In this document: in pieces, positions 1 through 5,454 of the stretch
How the letters are laid out: every line of letters starts with the position of its first letter
How positions within the stretch are numbered: position 1 is the first letter of the stretch
From: Cycloclasticus sp.
GTDB taxonomy: Bacteria; Pseudomonadota; Gammaproteobacteria; Methylococcales; Cycloclasticaceae
Assembly: GCA_012960055.1 (NCBI GenBank)
Contig: DUCA01000078.1
Location: 1-5,454 of the forward strand
Length of the DNA stretch: 5,454 bases
Direction: 5' to 3'
Notes under the pieces: generated by a model
What the model was told of the DNA's origin: nothing
Database searches by the model: none
What the model saw: only the letters and a program-made list of their open reading frames with translations
Program-made: the position numbers and the translations under genes

Positions 1-1
1 A

Positions 2-1987
2 GAGAAGTTGTTGAAAGACACCATGCTACGTTACGGCGTTGAAGATTACCGTGTGGTGGCATATTGCAAAGGTAAAGACTTAGAGCATATGACGCTTAAT
101 CACCCGTTTTATGAGCGCGTTGTGCCGATTATTGTTGGCCACCATGTGACGGCTGAAGCGGGTACGGGTGCAGTACATACAGCGCCAGGCCATGGTCAGG
201 ACGATTACATTATTGGGCAGCAATATAACCTGCCGGTTGATAACCCAGTGGGTGATAACGGCGTGTTTTTACCCAACACACCGTTGTTTGCTGGCAAGCA
301 CGTGTTTAGCGCCAATAATGATGTGATTGAAATACTGAAAGAAAAAGGCGCCTTAGTTCACGAAGAAGCTTTGCAGCATAGTTATCCCCATTGTTGGAGG
401 CATAAAACACCGATTATTTTCAGGGCAACGCCGCAGTGGTTTATCTCCATGGATAAAAACAACTTGCGAGCAAAGGCGCTAGAAGAAATCAAACGCGTGT
501 CGTGGATTCCTGATTGGGGCGAAGCGCGTATTAATAGTATGGTGGAAGGCCGTCCTGATTGGTGTATTTCTCGCCAACGTAATTGGGGTGTGCCGATTGC
601 ATTATTCGTACATAAAGAGACGGGTGAGCTTCATCCGGAAACGGCTGACTTAATTGAAAAAGTTGCCACGTTAATTGAACAATCTGGCGTTGAAGCTTGG
701 TTCGAATTAGACGCGGCAGAGTTGATAGGTGACGAGGCGAGCGATTACACAAAAATTAATGATATTTTAGACGTGTGGTTTGACTCGGGCGTAACGCACG
801 CCTGTGTGTTGGAACGACGTGAAAACTTACCGTTCCCGGCCAGCATGTACCTTGAAGGCTCTGATCAACACCGTGGCTGGTTTCAATCGTCGCTGTTAAC
901 ATCGGTGGCGATGAATGGCTGTGCGCCGTATGACGCTGTTTTAACGCATGGTTTTACGGTGGACGCGAAAGGCATGAAAATGTCTAAGTCTCGCGGCAAC
1001 GTGGTGGCGCCTCAAAAAGTGATTAATTCCTTGGGTGCAGATGTGCTTCGCCTTTGGGTGTCAGCCAATGATTATCGTGGTGAAATGACGGTATCCGATG
1101 AAATTCTAAAACGTGCATCCGACGTGTACCGTCGTTTACGCAATACAGCGCGTTACCTGTTATCTAACTTGAACGACTTTAACCCCGCGACAGACTGTAT
1201 TTCATACGAAGACATGTTGCCGTTAGACCGTTGGGCAATTGAGAAGGCACGCGAACTTCAAAAAGATGTATTAAATTATTACGAGGAGTATCAATTCTTA
1301 CAAGTGCACCAAAGAATTCACCATTTCTGTTCGGTGGATATGGGTAGCTTTTACTTGGATGTGATTAAAGATCGCCAGTACACCATGCAGGCGAATAGCG
1401 TGGCAAGACGCTCGTCTCAAACCGCTATGTTCCATATTGCTGAAGCATTTGTACGGTTGATTGCACCAATTTTAAGTTACACAGCCGAAGAGATTTGGTT
1501 AGAATTGCCGGGGGAGCGTGAAGAATCCGTCTTTTTAGCGACCGTTTATGAAGGCTTGCCTGAAGCGACAAACGCAGAGCTCAGTGAGTTTGATTTCTGG
1601 CAACCGATTATCGAAACGCGTTTACTTGTAAGTAAAGAGTTGGAACGCGTGAGAGCCGAAGGCCTGATCAGGTCGGGGCTGGATGCGGATGTTACTTTGT
1701 ATTGCGGCAGTGATCTATATGAGGCGTTGTCTCAACTAAATGACGAACTGCGTTTCGTGCTGATTACTTCCTACGCGCAAGTAAAACCGTTGTCAGACAA
1801 AACGGATAAGGCCAGTGCAACGGGCAATGAACAACTGTTTATTGAGGTGTCAGCCAGTGAACACGATAAATGTGTGCGTTGTTGGCATCACCGAGACGAT
1901 GTGGCTCTCTCAGCAGAGCACCCAGAATTGTGTAGCCGATGTGTTGAAAACGTAGACGGTAAAGGAGAGGTTAGGCTTTTTGCCTAA
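2..1987 (+). CDS. ileS: Isoleucyl-tRNA synthetase, 5'-truncated by the window edge
   Basis: Cytoplasmic class I aminoacyl-tRNA synthetase that charges tRNA-Ile with isoleucine and edits mischarged valine. The frame is open from the left edge; alignment by eye with the 938-residue E. coli enzyme puts the first visible residues near 275, so the Rossmann N-terminus with the HIGH motif lies outside. Visible in order: the C-terminal part of the CP1 editing domain with GTGAVHTAPGHG (His at 176-178 and Asp at 203-205 correspond to E. coli His333 and Asp342), the WCISRQRNWGVP segment (about 560-600), EGSDQHRGW (about 854-880), the KMSKS loop at 977-991, the anticodon-binding helical domain, and a C-terminal zinc finger of two CxxC pairs (1871-1882 and 1931-1942). 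The C-terminus is intact, so this is the bacterial type with a zinc tail. The TTG at base 8 is an internal Leu codon, not a start. It is read with lspA 9 bases downstream. Confidence 0.98.
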   Translation, partial: EKLLKDTMLRYGVEDYRVVAYCKGKDLEHMTLNHPFYERVVPIIVGHHVTAEAGTGAVHTAPGHGQDDYIIGQQYNLPVDNPVGDNGVFLPNTPLFAGKHVFSANNDVIEILKEKGALVHEEALQHSYPHCWRHKTPIIFRATPQWFISMDKNNLRAKALEEIKRVSWIPDWGEARINSMVEGRPDWCISRQRNWGVPIALFVHKETGELHPETADLIEKVATLIEQSGVEAWFELDAAELIGDEASDYTKINDILDVWFDSGVTHACVLERRENLPFPASMYLEGSDQHRGWFQSSLLTSVAMNGCAPYDAVLTHGFTVDAKGMKMSKSRGNVVAPQKVINSLGADVLRLWVSANDYRGEMTVSDEILKRASDVYRRLRNTARYLLSNLNDFNPATDCISYEDMLPLDRWAIEKARELQKDVLNYYEEYQFLQVHQRIHHFCSVDMGSFYLDVIKDRQYTMQANSVARRSSQTAMFHIAEAFVRLIAPILSYTAEEIWLELPGEREESVFLATVYEGLPEATNAELSEFDFWQPIIETRLLVSKELERVRAEGLIRSGLDADVTLYCGSDLYEALSQLNDELRFVLITSYAQVKPLSDKTDKASATGNEQLFIEVSASEHDKCVRCWHHRDDVALSAEHPELCSRCVENVDGKGEVRLFA

Positions 1988-1991
1988 GGGG
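1986..1991 (+). promoter_or_regulatory. lspA ribosome binding site overlapping the ileS stop codon
   Basis: The sequence AAGGGG starts inside the TAA stop of ileS and lies 5 bases before the lspA ATG at 1997. This is a strong Shine-Dalgarno match at good spacing and it fixes the lspA start. Its overlap with the ileS stop suggests that ribosomes finishing ileS help start lspA (translational coupling, inferred). Confidence 0.8.
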
Positions 1992-1996
1992 TTAAT

Positions 1997-2470
1997 ATGC
2001 TGAAGTGGCTTTGGCTGTCTTTGATTATATTTATACTTGACCAGTCAAGTAAGCTTTTGGTTGTTAGCTATTTTCAGCTGCACGAATCGATGCCATTATT
2101 ACCCTCGTTAAATTTAACCTATGTGCATAATAAAGGTGCTGCATTCAGTCTTTTAAGCTCAGCAGGTGGTTGGCAGCGTGGCTTCTTTATAGGCGTGGCA
2201 ATTATTGCCACCACGGTTCTTGTGATATGGCTTAAGCGTCTAGAGGTAACTGAGAAATGGATGGCAGTGACTATTTCATTGGTACTTGGCGGTGCAATTG
2301 GGAATTTGTATGATCGAATCTCCTATGGCTACGTGATTGATTTTATAGACGTGTATTACCAAGCGCACCATTGGCCAGTGTTTAATATCGCCGATTCCGC
2401 TATTTCAGTTGGCGTGGTGATGATGTTGATGGATGCCTTTTGGGGCAAGAAATCAACGACGACTGAGTAA
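1997..2470 (+). CDS. lspA: Lipoprotein signal peptidase (signal peptidase II)
   Basis: Inner-membrane aspartic protease that removes the signal peptide from prolipoproteins after diacylglyceryl transfer to the lipobox Cys. The 157-residue length is normal for the family. Four hydrophobic segments are visible, roughly residues 3-22, 62-79, 88-105 and 130-148. Conserved blocks are LDQSSK (14-19), NKGAAFSLL (45-53), GGAIGNLYDR (98-107), VIDFIDVY (113-120) and FNIADSAI (129-136). Asp115 and Asp133 match the catalytic pair of the Pseudomonas enzyme. The start follows a strong AAGGGG site that overlaps the ileS stop, so both genes probably share one mRNA. In E. coli and many relatives fkpB and ispH follow; here the next gene is convergent ampD, which overlaps the last 18 bases of lspA. 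No terminator hairpin was seen after the stop on this strand. Confidence 0.97.
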   Translation: MLKWLWLSLIIFILDQSSKLLVVSYFQLHESMPLLPSLNLTYVHNKGAAFSLLSSAGGWQRGFFIGVAIIATTVLVIWLKRLEVTEKWMAVTISLVLGGAIGNLYDRISYGYVIDFIDVYYQAHHWPVFNIADSAISVGVVMMLMDAFWGKKSTTTE

Positions 2471-3016
2471 TTGCCTAAGTTTCCTCCAATCAAAACTGCT
2501 GCCGGGGTCAGTTTTACGCCCTGGGGCTACGTCGCAATGCCCGATAACGGCACCCTCCGTTAACAAGGGGTAGTGCTGAATCAGCATTTGGCAGCAGCGC
2601 GATAACTCGGTGTATTGTTCGTCGGTATACGGGATATGGTCAGCGCCTTCTAATTCAATGCCAATAGAAAAATCATTACAATTCTCTTTGCCGTCGTAAC
2701 ACGACAGACCGGCATGCCAGGCACGCTGATTGAACGGAACGTATTGAGTCACGCTGCCATCTCGGCGAATCAACAAATGCGATGACACTTCCATGTTATG
2801 AATTTCTTCAAAGTAAGGGTGCGCCTTCGGGTCGAGCTGATTCATAAAGAAATCATCAATCCAACAACCGCCAAACTCATCAGGCGGCAGGCTAATGCCA
2901 TGCACAATAATAAGTCGAATATCCGTGGGGTAAGGACGATTGTTTTTATTTGGTGATTCGACAAACCTAACGTCTTTTAGCAAACCGTTTTCGATTGTTT
3001 GTAGGAGCGGGTTCAT
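2453..3016 (-). CDS. ampD: 1,6-anhydro-N-acetylmuramyl-L-alanine amidase AmpD
   Basis: Cytoplasmic zinc amidase of the Amidase_2 family. It cuts the stem peptide from 1,6-anhydroMurNAc muropeptides during cell-wall recycling and so lowers the inducers of AmpR-type beta-lactamase regulation. The 187-residue protein has no signal peptide, as expected for the cytoplasmic form. Zinc ligands His39 (VHGISLPP), His160 (GHCDVAP) and Asp170 (KTDPG) and catalytic Glu121 (GIELEG) and Lys168 align with His34, His154, Asp164, Glu116 and Lys162 of the enterobacterial enzyme. The frame stays open to a TTG at 3058, but ATG at 3016 is preferred: it gives the family's usual N-terminus (MNPLLQTIENGLL), while the TTG would add 14 unrelated residues, has no Shine-Dalgarno site and would place a palindrome in the coding region. 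The ribosome site before the ATG is weak. The usual downstream ampE is absent; the gene ends inside lspA, tail to tail. Confidence 0.96.
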   Translation of the reverse strand: MNPLLQTIENGLLKDVRFVESPNKNNRPYPTDIRLIIVHGISLPPDEFGGCWIDDFFMNQLDPKAHPYFEEIHNMEVSSHLLIRRDGSVTQYVPFNQRAWHAGLSCYDGKENCNDFSIGIELEGADHIPYTDEQYTELSRCCQMLIQHYPLLTEGAVIGHCDVAPGRKTDPGSSFDWRKLRQLLSRR

Positions 3017-3041
3017 ATGAATACTTAGCAGTGTTTCAATA

Positions 3042-3057
3042 TGTGCGCTAGCGCACA
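3042..3057. promoter_or_regulatory. Perfect 16-bp palindrome in the ampD leader, possible operator
   Basis: TGTGCGCTAGCGCACA reads identically on both strands, with 8-bp arms and no spacer. It lies 25 bases upstream of the ampD ATG and about 10-25 bases downstream of the start predicted from the promoter at 3075-3103. A gapless perfect dyad suits binding by a dimeric repressor better than an RNA hairpin, which would need to open central pairs to form a loop. No known regulator motif was recognised, so an operator role is inference. Confidence 0.45.
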
Positions 3058-3074
3058 ACTTTATTCGTGAGCTG

Positions 3075-3103
3075 ACTATACTCTAAACATCAAAGCAGAT
3101 AAA
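3075..3103 (-). promoter_or_regulatory. Putative sigma-70 promoter of ampD
   Basis: On the - strand, TATAGT (3075-3080, five of six matches to TATAAT) is preceded by a 17-base spacer and TTTATC (3098-3103, three of six matches to TTGACA). The predicted start near 3068 gives a leader of about 50 bases that contains the 16-bp palindrome. The -35 is weak, which would be consistent with a modestly expressed gene. Confidence 0.45.
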
Positions 3104-3117
3104 CGGTACTGACAGCG

Positions 3118-3411
3118 ATGGACAACGCACGGTCGATAGTTGCCTCCATTAGACAAGCAGACGCACAGATGACAAAGTCAGTTGATAAAAGAACATCATT
3201 CAATTATCGTTTAAGTTACTTAAAGGCTATTTGAAAAAAAACAATCACCGTGCGCTTGGAGCAAATGCAACAGCAGATGTTCGATGCTGCTGACGTGGAA
3301 GGCATGGATTCGCTAACCACCGATATTAAGATTCTACAGAAAGTGTCTCAATACATGTCGTCAGTTTACATTGATAGCGTGATGAAGAACATATTCAGTA
3401 TGACGTGCTAA
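3118..3411 (+). pseudogene. Possible remnant of a small helical-protein gene broken by an in-frame TGA
   Basis: From ATG 3118 a 38-codon frame runs to TGA at 3232-3234, directly followed by a run of A (3234-3241). The same frame then stays open for 58 more codons to TAA at 3409-3411. The second half has protein-like composition (RLEQMQQQMFDAADVEGMDSL, then TDIKILQKVSQYM), amphipathic and probably helical. The 'QQMFDAA...MDSL' stretch vaguely resembles small FliT-type helical chaperones, but this is too short to name. No good Shine-Dalgarno site precedes ATG 3118 or GTG 3250; GGAG at 3258-3261 is only 3 bases before ATG 3265. A decayed gene of up to 97 codons is one reading, and chance open frame in noncoding DNA is the other. 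Sequencing error in the A run is also possible. Confidence 0.3.
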
Positions 3412-3627
3412 ACTTTCATGGAAAAGTGCGGTGAGCTTACGGTGCTTATTTGTTAATGATTGTGGTGTTAAGGCCCTCGACATAAGCATTGCTGACTGTG
3501 CAGAAGAATGACGGCAAAAACGCATTAGCCTCGCTGGGCAAATAAAAGCGCCTTTAGTCTAATGTGTGTTATTGGGTATGAAGCAACTCATCACGCCAAA
3601 CGATGCGGAACCAAGCATGGCATAACG
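3412..3627. other. Noncoding stretch with no recognisable gene
   Basis: All frames carry frequent stops; the longest pieces are only about a dozen to twenty codons (for example ATG 3418 to TAA 3456). No tRNA cloverleaf, terminal inverted repeat, transposase motif or tandem array was seen. Because an intrinsic terminator lies just downstream at 3661-3687, a small RNA ending there would have to start within or upstream of this stretch, but no clear structured core was found by eye. Confidence 0.5.
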
Positions 3628-3656
3628 TTTTTATCGTTTCTAAACTGTGTGATAAT
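3628..3656 (+). promoter_or_regulatory. Putative extended -10 promoter of nadC
   Basis: GATAAT (3651-3656) matches the -10 consensus in five of six positions and is preceded by TGT (3648-3650), an extended -10 element. A 17-base spacer separates it from TTTTTA (3628-3633), a weak -35. The predicted start near 3663 falls within the 5' arm of the terminator hairpin at 3661-3687, giving a nadC leader of only about 43 bases. No other equally good promoter was noticed closer to nadC. Confidence 0.4.
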
Positions 3657-3660
3657 AAAC

Positions 3661-3687
3661 AGCCTCCCTGCGGAGGCTTTTTGTTTT
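3661..3687 (+). terminator. Intrinsic terminator immediately ahead of nadC
   Basis: AGCCTCC (3661-3667) and GGAGGCT (3672-3678) form a perfect 7-bp GC-rich stem around a CTGC tetraloop, followed by a U-rich tract (TTTTGTTTTT, 3678-3687). This is a textbook + strand intrinsic terminator. It ends only 18 bases before the nadC ATG. It would stop any transcript coming from the ampD-nadC gap; whether nadC transcripts begin before, inside or after it is the open question. Confidence 0.75.
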
Positions 3688-3705
3688 TAAGGCAGATGAA
3701 TTTCG

Positions 3706-4542
3706 ATGGTAGATGAAAAAATAATTAACGATGATGTGGAACGCTTTCTTGCAGAAGACGTGGGAACTGGTGACTTAACCGCATTGGTTATTCCAGAAGG
3801 GAAAATGGCGAATGCGACGGTTATTACCCGTGAGGCAACGCTCGTGTGTGGCCGAACTTGGGTGGATACGGTATTTAGCAAAATTGATGCTGATGTTGTT
3901 ATCGATTGGCAAGTTGAAGAAGGCGAGCAAGCCTTTGCGGGTGACGTACTTTGTCATTTATCGGGCCCTGCTCGTGCCCTTCTAACCGGTGAGCGTGCAG
4001 CGTTGAATATATTGCAAACCTTATCGGCGACGGCGTCGTTGGCAAATCAATTTGCCAAAGCAGTCGCTGGCACAGGTGCGGTTGTTTTGGATACGCGTAA
4101 AACCCTTCCTGGACTACGCTTGGCGCAAAAATACGCGGTTCGTTGTGGTGGTGCGTCGAATCATAGAGTGGGCTTGTACGACGGTATTTTGATTAAAGAA
4201 AATCATATTATGGCAGCGGGTTCTATCGCCAATGCGGTTGCTTCAGCTCGCACAGCGAGCGCAACGGTGGCGGTCGAAGTTGAGGTTGAAGACATTGATG
4301 AAGTTAGGCAAGCACTGGCTGCCGAAGCTGATATTTTGCTACTGGACAATTTTACTTTAGAGCAATTAGAGCAAGCGGTTGAGTTGAATAACGGCGTTGC
4401 CAAGCTTGAGGCATCGGGTAATGTGAACTTATCGACGATACGTGATATCGCTAAAACAGGGGTCGATTTTATATCAGTGGGTGCGTTAACTAAGAATGTT
4501 CAGGCGGTTGACTTGTCGATGCGCGTGGACTTAGAAGATTAA
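3706..4542 (+). CDS. nadC: Nicotinate-nucleotide pyrophosphorylase (quinolinate phosphoribosyltransferase)
   Basis: Cytoplasmic enzyme of de novo NAD synthesis: quinolinate plus PRPP gives nicotinate mononucleotide, CO2 and pyrophosphate. The 278-residue protein is about 19 residues shorter at the N-terminus than E. coli NadC but complete across the fold. The N-terminal domain runs from about residue 8 to 115 and the barrel domain from 116 to 275. Substrate-binding residues are visible in GERAALN (Arg97), DTRKTLPGLR (Arg131, Lys132), NHRVG (His153, Arg154), KENH (Lys164), VEVEVE (190-195), LLLDNF (Asp214), EASGN (236-240) and ISVGALT (256-262). The ATG at 3706 is the first possible in-frame start, since a TGA lies at 3697-3699. 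AAGG at 3689-3692 is 13 bases away, which is long for a ribosome site. A six-codon frame (ATG 3696 to TGA 3716) overlaps the start. The gene is divergent from ampD, as in many gammaproteobacteria, and ends at a terminator shared with dolP. Confidence 0.97.
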   Translation: MVDEKIINDDVERFLAEDVGTGDLTALVIPEGKMANATVITREATLVCGRTWVDTVFSKIDADVVIDWQVEEGEQAFAGDVLCHLSGPARALLTGERAALNILQTLSATASLANQFAKAVAGTGAVVLDTRKTLPGLRLAQKYAVRCGGASNHRVGLYDGILIKENHIMAAGSIANAVASARTASATVAVEVEVEDIDEVRQALAAEADILLLDNFTLEQLEQAVELNNGVAKLEASGNVNLSTIRDIAKTGVDFISVGALTKNVQAVDLSMRVDLED

Positions 4543-4557
4543 GCCAAAAAGCTAGAG

Positions 4558-4600
4558 AAGGTGGGCTGAACGGCTGTTCAGCCGCCTTTGCTTGGTTTTT
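4558..4600. terminator. Probable bidirectional terminator between nadC and dolP
   Basis: GGCTGAAC (4564-4571) and GTTCAGCC (4576-4583) form a perfect 8-bp stem with a GGCT loop, extendable by AAGG/CCTT across a small internal loop. On the + strand it is followed by TTTGCTTGGTTTTT (4587-4600), whose end overlaps the dolP stop codon. On the - strand the hairpin is followed, after about ten bases, by TTTTT (complement of 4546-4550). It therefore can serve nadC and, more weakly, dolP, within the 56 bases between two converging genes. Confidence 0.7.
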
Positions 4601-5189
4601 ATCTGATAATTTCAAACAGTTTAACCACGCGTTGCACACCACCAACGCGTCTAATCGTTTCAATAACGGGCGAGACTTCATGTTGTTTTAATAAGCCCAA
4701 TAAATACACTACGCCATTTTCAGAAACGACTTTCACACGGGTGGGGTCAAAATCTTGAATTTTATTCAGCCTGAATAAGACTACTTTGGCTTGGCTAGTA
4801 ATTAAACTATCGCTACTGCGAGAAATCAGCGAGCTTGGAGCGGCTAGAGTAATCTCATTGTGAACTTTCCGAACCTGTGGTATTTGCCGAAGCCGGCGAG
4901 TAATGTCGTTAAGCAAGTTGTCTGTTGGCGCTTCTCCTGTGAGTAATAATACGCCGTTGTAGCAGGTGGCATTAACGTGTGTATTGTTACGAATGTTATC
5001 AACCTCGTACAGCACTCTAAGGGCTTTTAGCTCAATCGTTTGGTCATCTATGACCGTGCCAGCACTTCGTCTGTCGTGCGCAAGGGCAATCCCAGTTGTG
5101 GCAGCCGTTCCTATGGTTACAGCGGTACAACCGGATAGCAGGCTAATAATCAGCAAAGATGAAAATAGCGTCGTTTTATTCAGTGTCAT
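4599..5189 (-). CDS. dolP: Dual BON-domain outer-membrane lipoprotein DolP (YraP)
   Basis: Periplasm-facing lipoprotein that supports outer-membrane integrity. The 196 residues compare with 191 in E. coli, with good alignment throughout. The signal peptide has Lys5, a hydrophobic core (about 7-18) and the lipobox LSGC with Cys21 lipidated; Thr at +2 implies Lol export to the outer membrane. The conserved DRRSAGTVIDD segment (39-49) precedes two BON domains, about 50-115 and 125-195, whose conserved glycines are Gly85 (LLLTG) and Gly165 (VYLLG). The protein has no tryptophan: the position of E. coli Trp127, reported to contact membrane lipid, is Leu129. A lone extra cysteine, Cys76, sits in BON1 (NATCYNG). 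It starts 6 bases after the diaA stop, with a weak GGA ribosome site (5199-5201) inside the diaA end, so the two genes are probably co-transcribed, as in the E. coli lpoA-yraN-diaA-dolP cluster. Confidence 0.93.
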   Translation of the reverse strand: MTLNKTTLFSSLLIISLLSGCTAVTIGTAATTGIALAHDRRSAGTVIDDQTIELKALRVLYEVDNIRNNTHVNATCYNGVLLLTGEAPTDNLLNDITRRLRQIPQVRKVHNEITLAAPSSLISRSSDSLITSQAKVVLFRLNKIQDFDPTRVKVVSENGVVYLLGLLKQHEVSPVIETIRRVGGVQRVVKLFEIIR

Positions 5190-5195
5190 TAAATA

Positions 5196-5454
5196 TTATC
5201 CAAAGAGTTGAACGTCAATAAGGTCACACAAGCAGTGTGTAATCACTAGGTGTACTTCTTGTATGCGAGCGGTTGAATTTGAGGGTACTCGTAGTTCAAT
5301 ATCGCCCTCATTGAGCAGATTTTGCAACGCAATTTCACCGCCATCTTTGCCGGTAACGACGATAATCGTCATGTCTCTATCGTGAGCAGCTTTGATAGCT
5401 TCTAGTACGTTGCCAGAGTTTCCACTGGTGGTGTAGGTCAATAAAATATCACCG
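5196..5454 (-). CDS. diaA: SIS-domain DnaA initiator-associating protein DiaA, C-terminal part
   Basis: The last 85 or so residues of a sugar-isomerase (SIS) domain protein; the N-terminal half lies beyond the right edge. The visible part begins GDILLTYTTSGNSGNVLEAI, the phosphosugar-binding loop with the SGNS motif, continues with MTIIVVTGKDGGEI and ends ARIQEVHLVITHCLCDLIDVQLF. The NCLCDLID-like ending, and the lack of the GmhA-type C-terminus, favour DiaA over phosphoheptose isomerase GmhA, its close relative. The dolP gene 6 bases downstream supports this. DiaA tetramers bind DnaA and promote initiation at oriC in E. coli. The protein ends four residues sooner than E. coli DiaA (LFG instead of LFPHQDD). 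The TTG at 5441 is an internal Leu codon, not a start. A GmhA-like enzymatic role cannot be excluded because the other active-site residues are out of view. Confidence 0.85.
   Translation of the reverse strand, partial: GDILLTYTTSGNSGNVLEAIKAAHDRDMTIIVVTGKDGGEIALQNLLNEGDIELRVPSNSTARIQEVHLVITHCLCDLIDVQLFG

Noticed and set aside
531..752. Open frame of 73 codons on the - strand inside ileS
   Set aside because: It lies wholly antisense to strongly conserved ileS sequence, shows no family resemblance and has no context as a gene.
3017..3058. A longer AmpD starting at TTG 3058
   Set aside because: The 14 extra residues do not match the family N-terminus, no ribosome site precedes the TTG, and ATG 3016 gives the expected length of 187 residues.
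3412..3660. Mobile-element scar or tRNA remnant in the ampD-nadC gap
   Set aside because: No terminal inverted repeats, target-site duplication, transposase motif or cloverleaf arms were found on either strand.
3687..3957. Two overlapping - strand open frames at the nadC 5' end
   Set aside because: Both are antisense shadows of conserved nadC coding sequence with low-complexity, Ser/Thr-rich or unfamiliar translations.
4203..4681. Two - strand open frames over the nadC 3' half and the nadC-dolP junction
   Set aside because: The first is Ala/Ser/Thr-rich, typical of an antisense frame of a GC-biased gene. The second covers the terminator and the ends of two real genes in the wrong frame.
4966..5211. 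Open frame of 81 codons on the + strand opposite dolP
   Set aside because: It is antisense to the lipobox and BON1 region of dolP and has no recognisable domain; dolP aligns fully with its family on the other strand.
5196..5454. Phosphoheptose isomerase (GmhA) as identity of the right-edge SIS gene
   Set aside because: The C-terminal CLCDLID block and the adjoining dolP gene fit DiaA better, although only the C-terminal part is visible.

Overview
The window is ordinary chromosomal DNA from a gammaproteobacterium of moderate GC content (mid-40s percent, estimated by eye). IleS, AmpD, NadC, DolP and DiaA all align by eye over their full visible lengths with their Escherichia coli counterparts. 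A marine Alteromonadales- or Oceanospirillales-type organism would fit, but the sequence alone does not fix the order. No tRNA, rRNA, CRISPR array, insertion sequence or phage gene was found.

Layout. On the + strand, bases 1-2470 hold the 3' two-thirds of ileS (isoleucyl-tRNA synthetase) followed 9 bases later by lspA (lipoprotein signal peptidase), a tightly coupled pair. On the - strand, ampD (anhydro-muropeptide amidase, 2453-3016) converges on lspA and overlaps its last 18 bases. A gap of about 690 bases (3017-3705) separates ampD from divergent nadC (quinolinate phosphoribosyltransferase, 3706-4542, + strand). The gap holds a likely ampD promoter, a perfect 16-bp palindrome in the ampD leader, a small reading frame broken by an in-frame TGA next to a run of eight A, a featureless stretch, and an extended -10 promoter whose predicted start falls inside an intrinsic terminator hairpin just ahead of nadC. 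nadC ends at a probably bidirectional terminator shared with dolP (- strand, 4599-5189), an outer-membrane lipoprotein gene lying 6 bases downstream of diaA (- strand, 5196 to the right edge).

How the genes relate. Three familiar gammaproteobacterial blocks sit side by side: ileS-lspA (normally followed by fkpB-ispH), ampD/nadC (divergent, normally flanked by ampE and a pilin operon) and diaA-dolP. LspA matures lipoproteins, DolP is such a lipoprotein, and AmpD recycles cell-wall fragments, so three of the six genes concern the envelope. NadC makes NAD precursor, DiaA is a replication-initiation factor and IleS charges tRNA. There is no convincing novel multi-gene system here. The points worth checking are the intergenic region (palindrome, broken frame, terminator/promoter overlap), the loss of usual neighbours at the block junctions, and a DolP that lacks the tryptophan used for membrane contact in E. 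coli.
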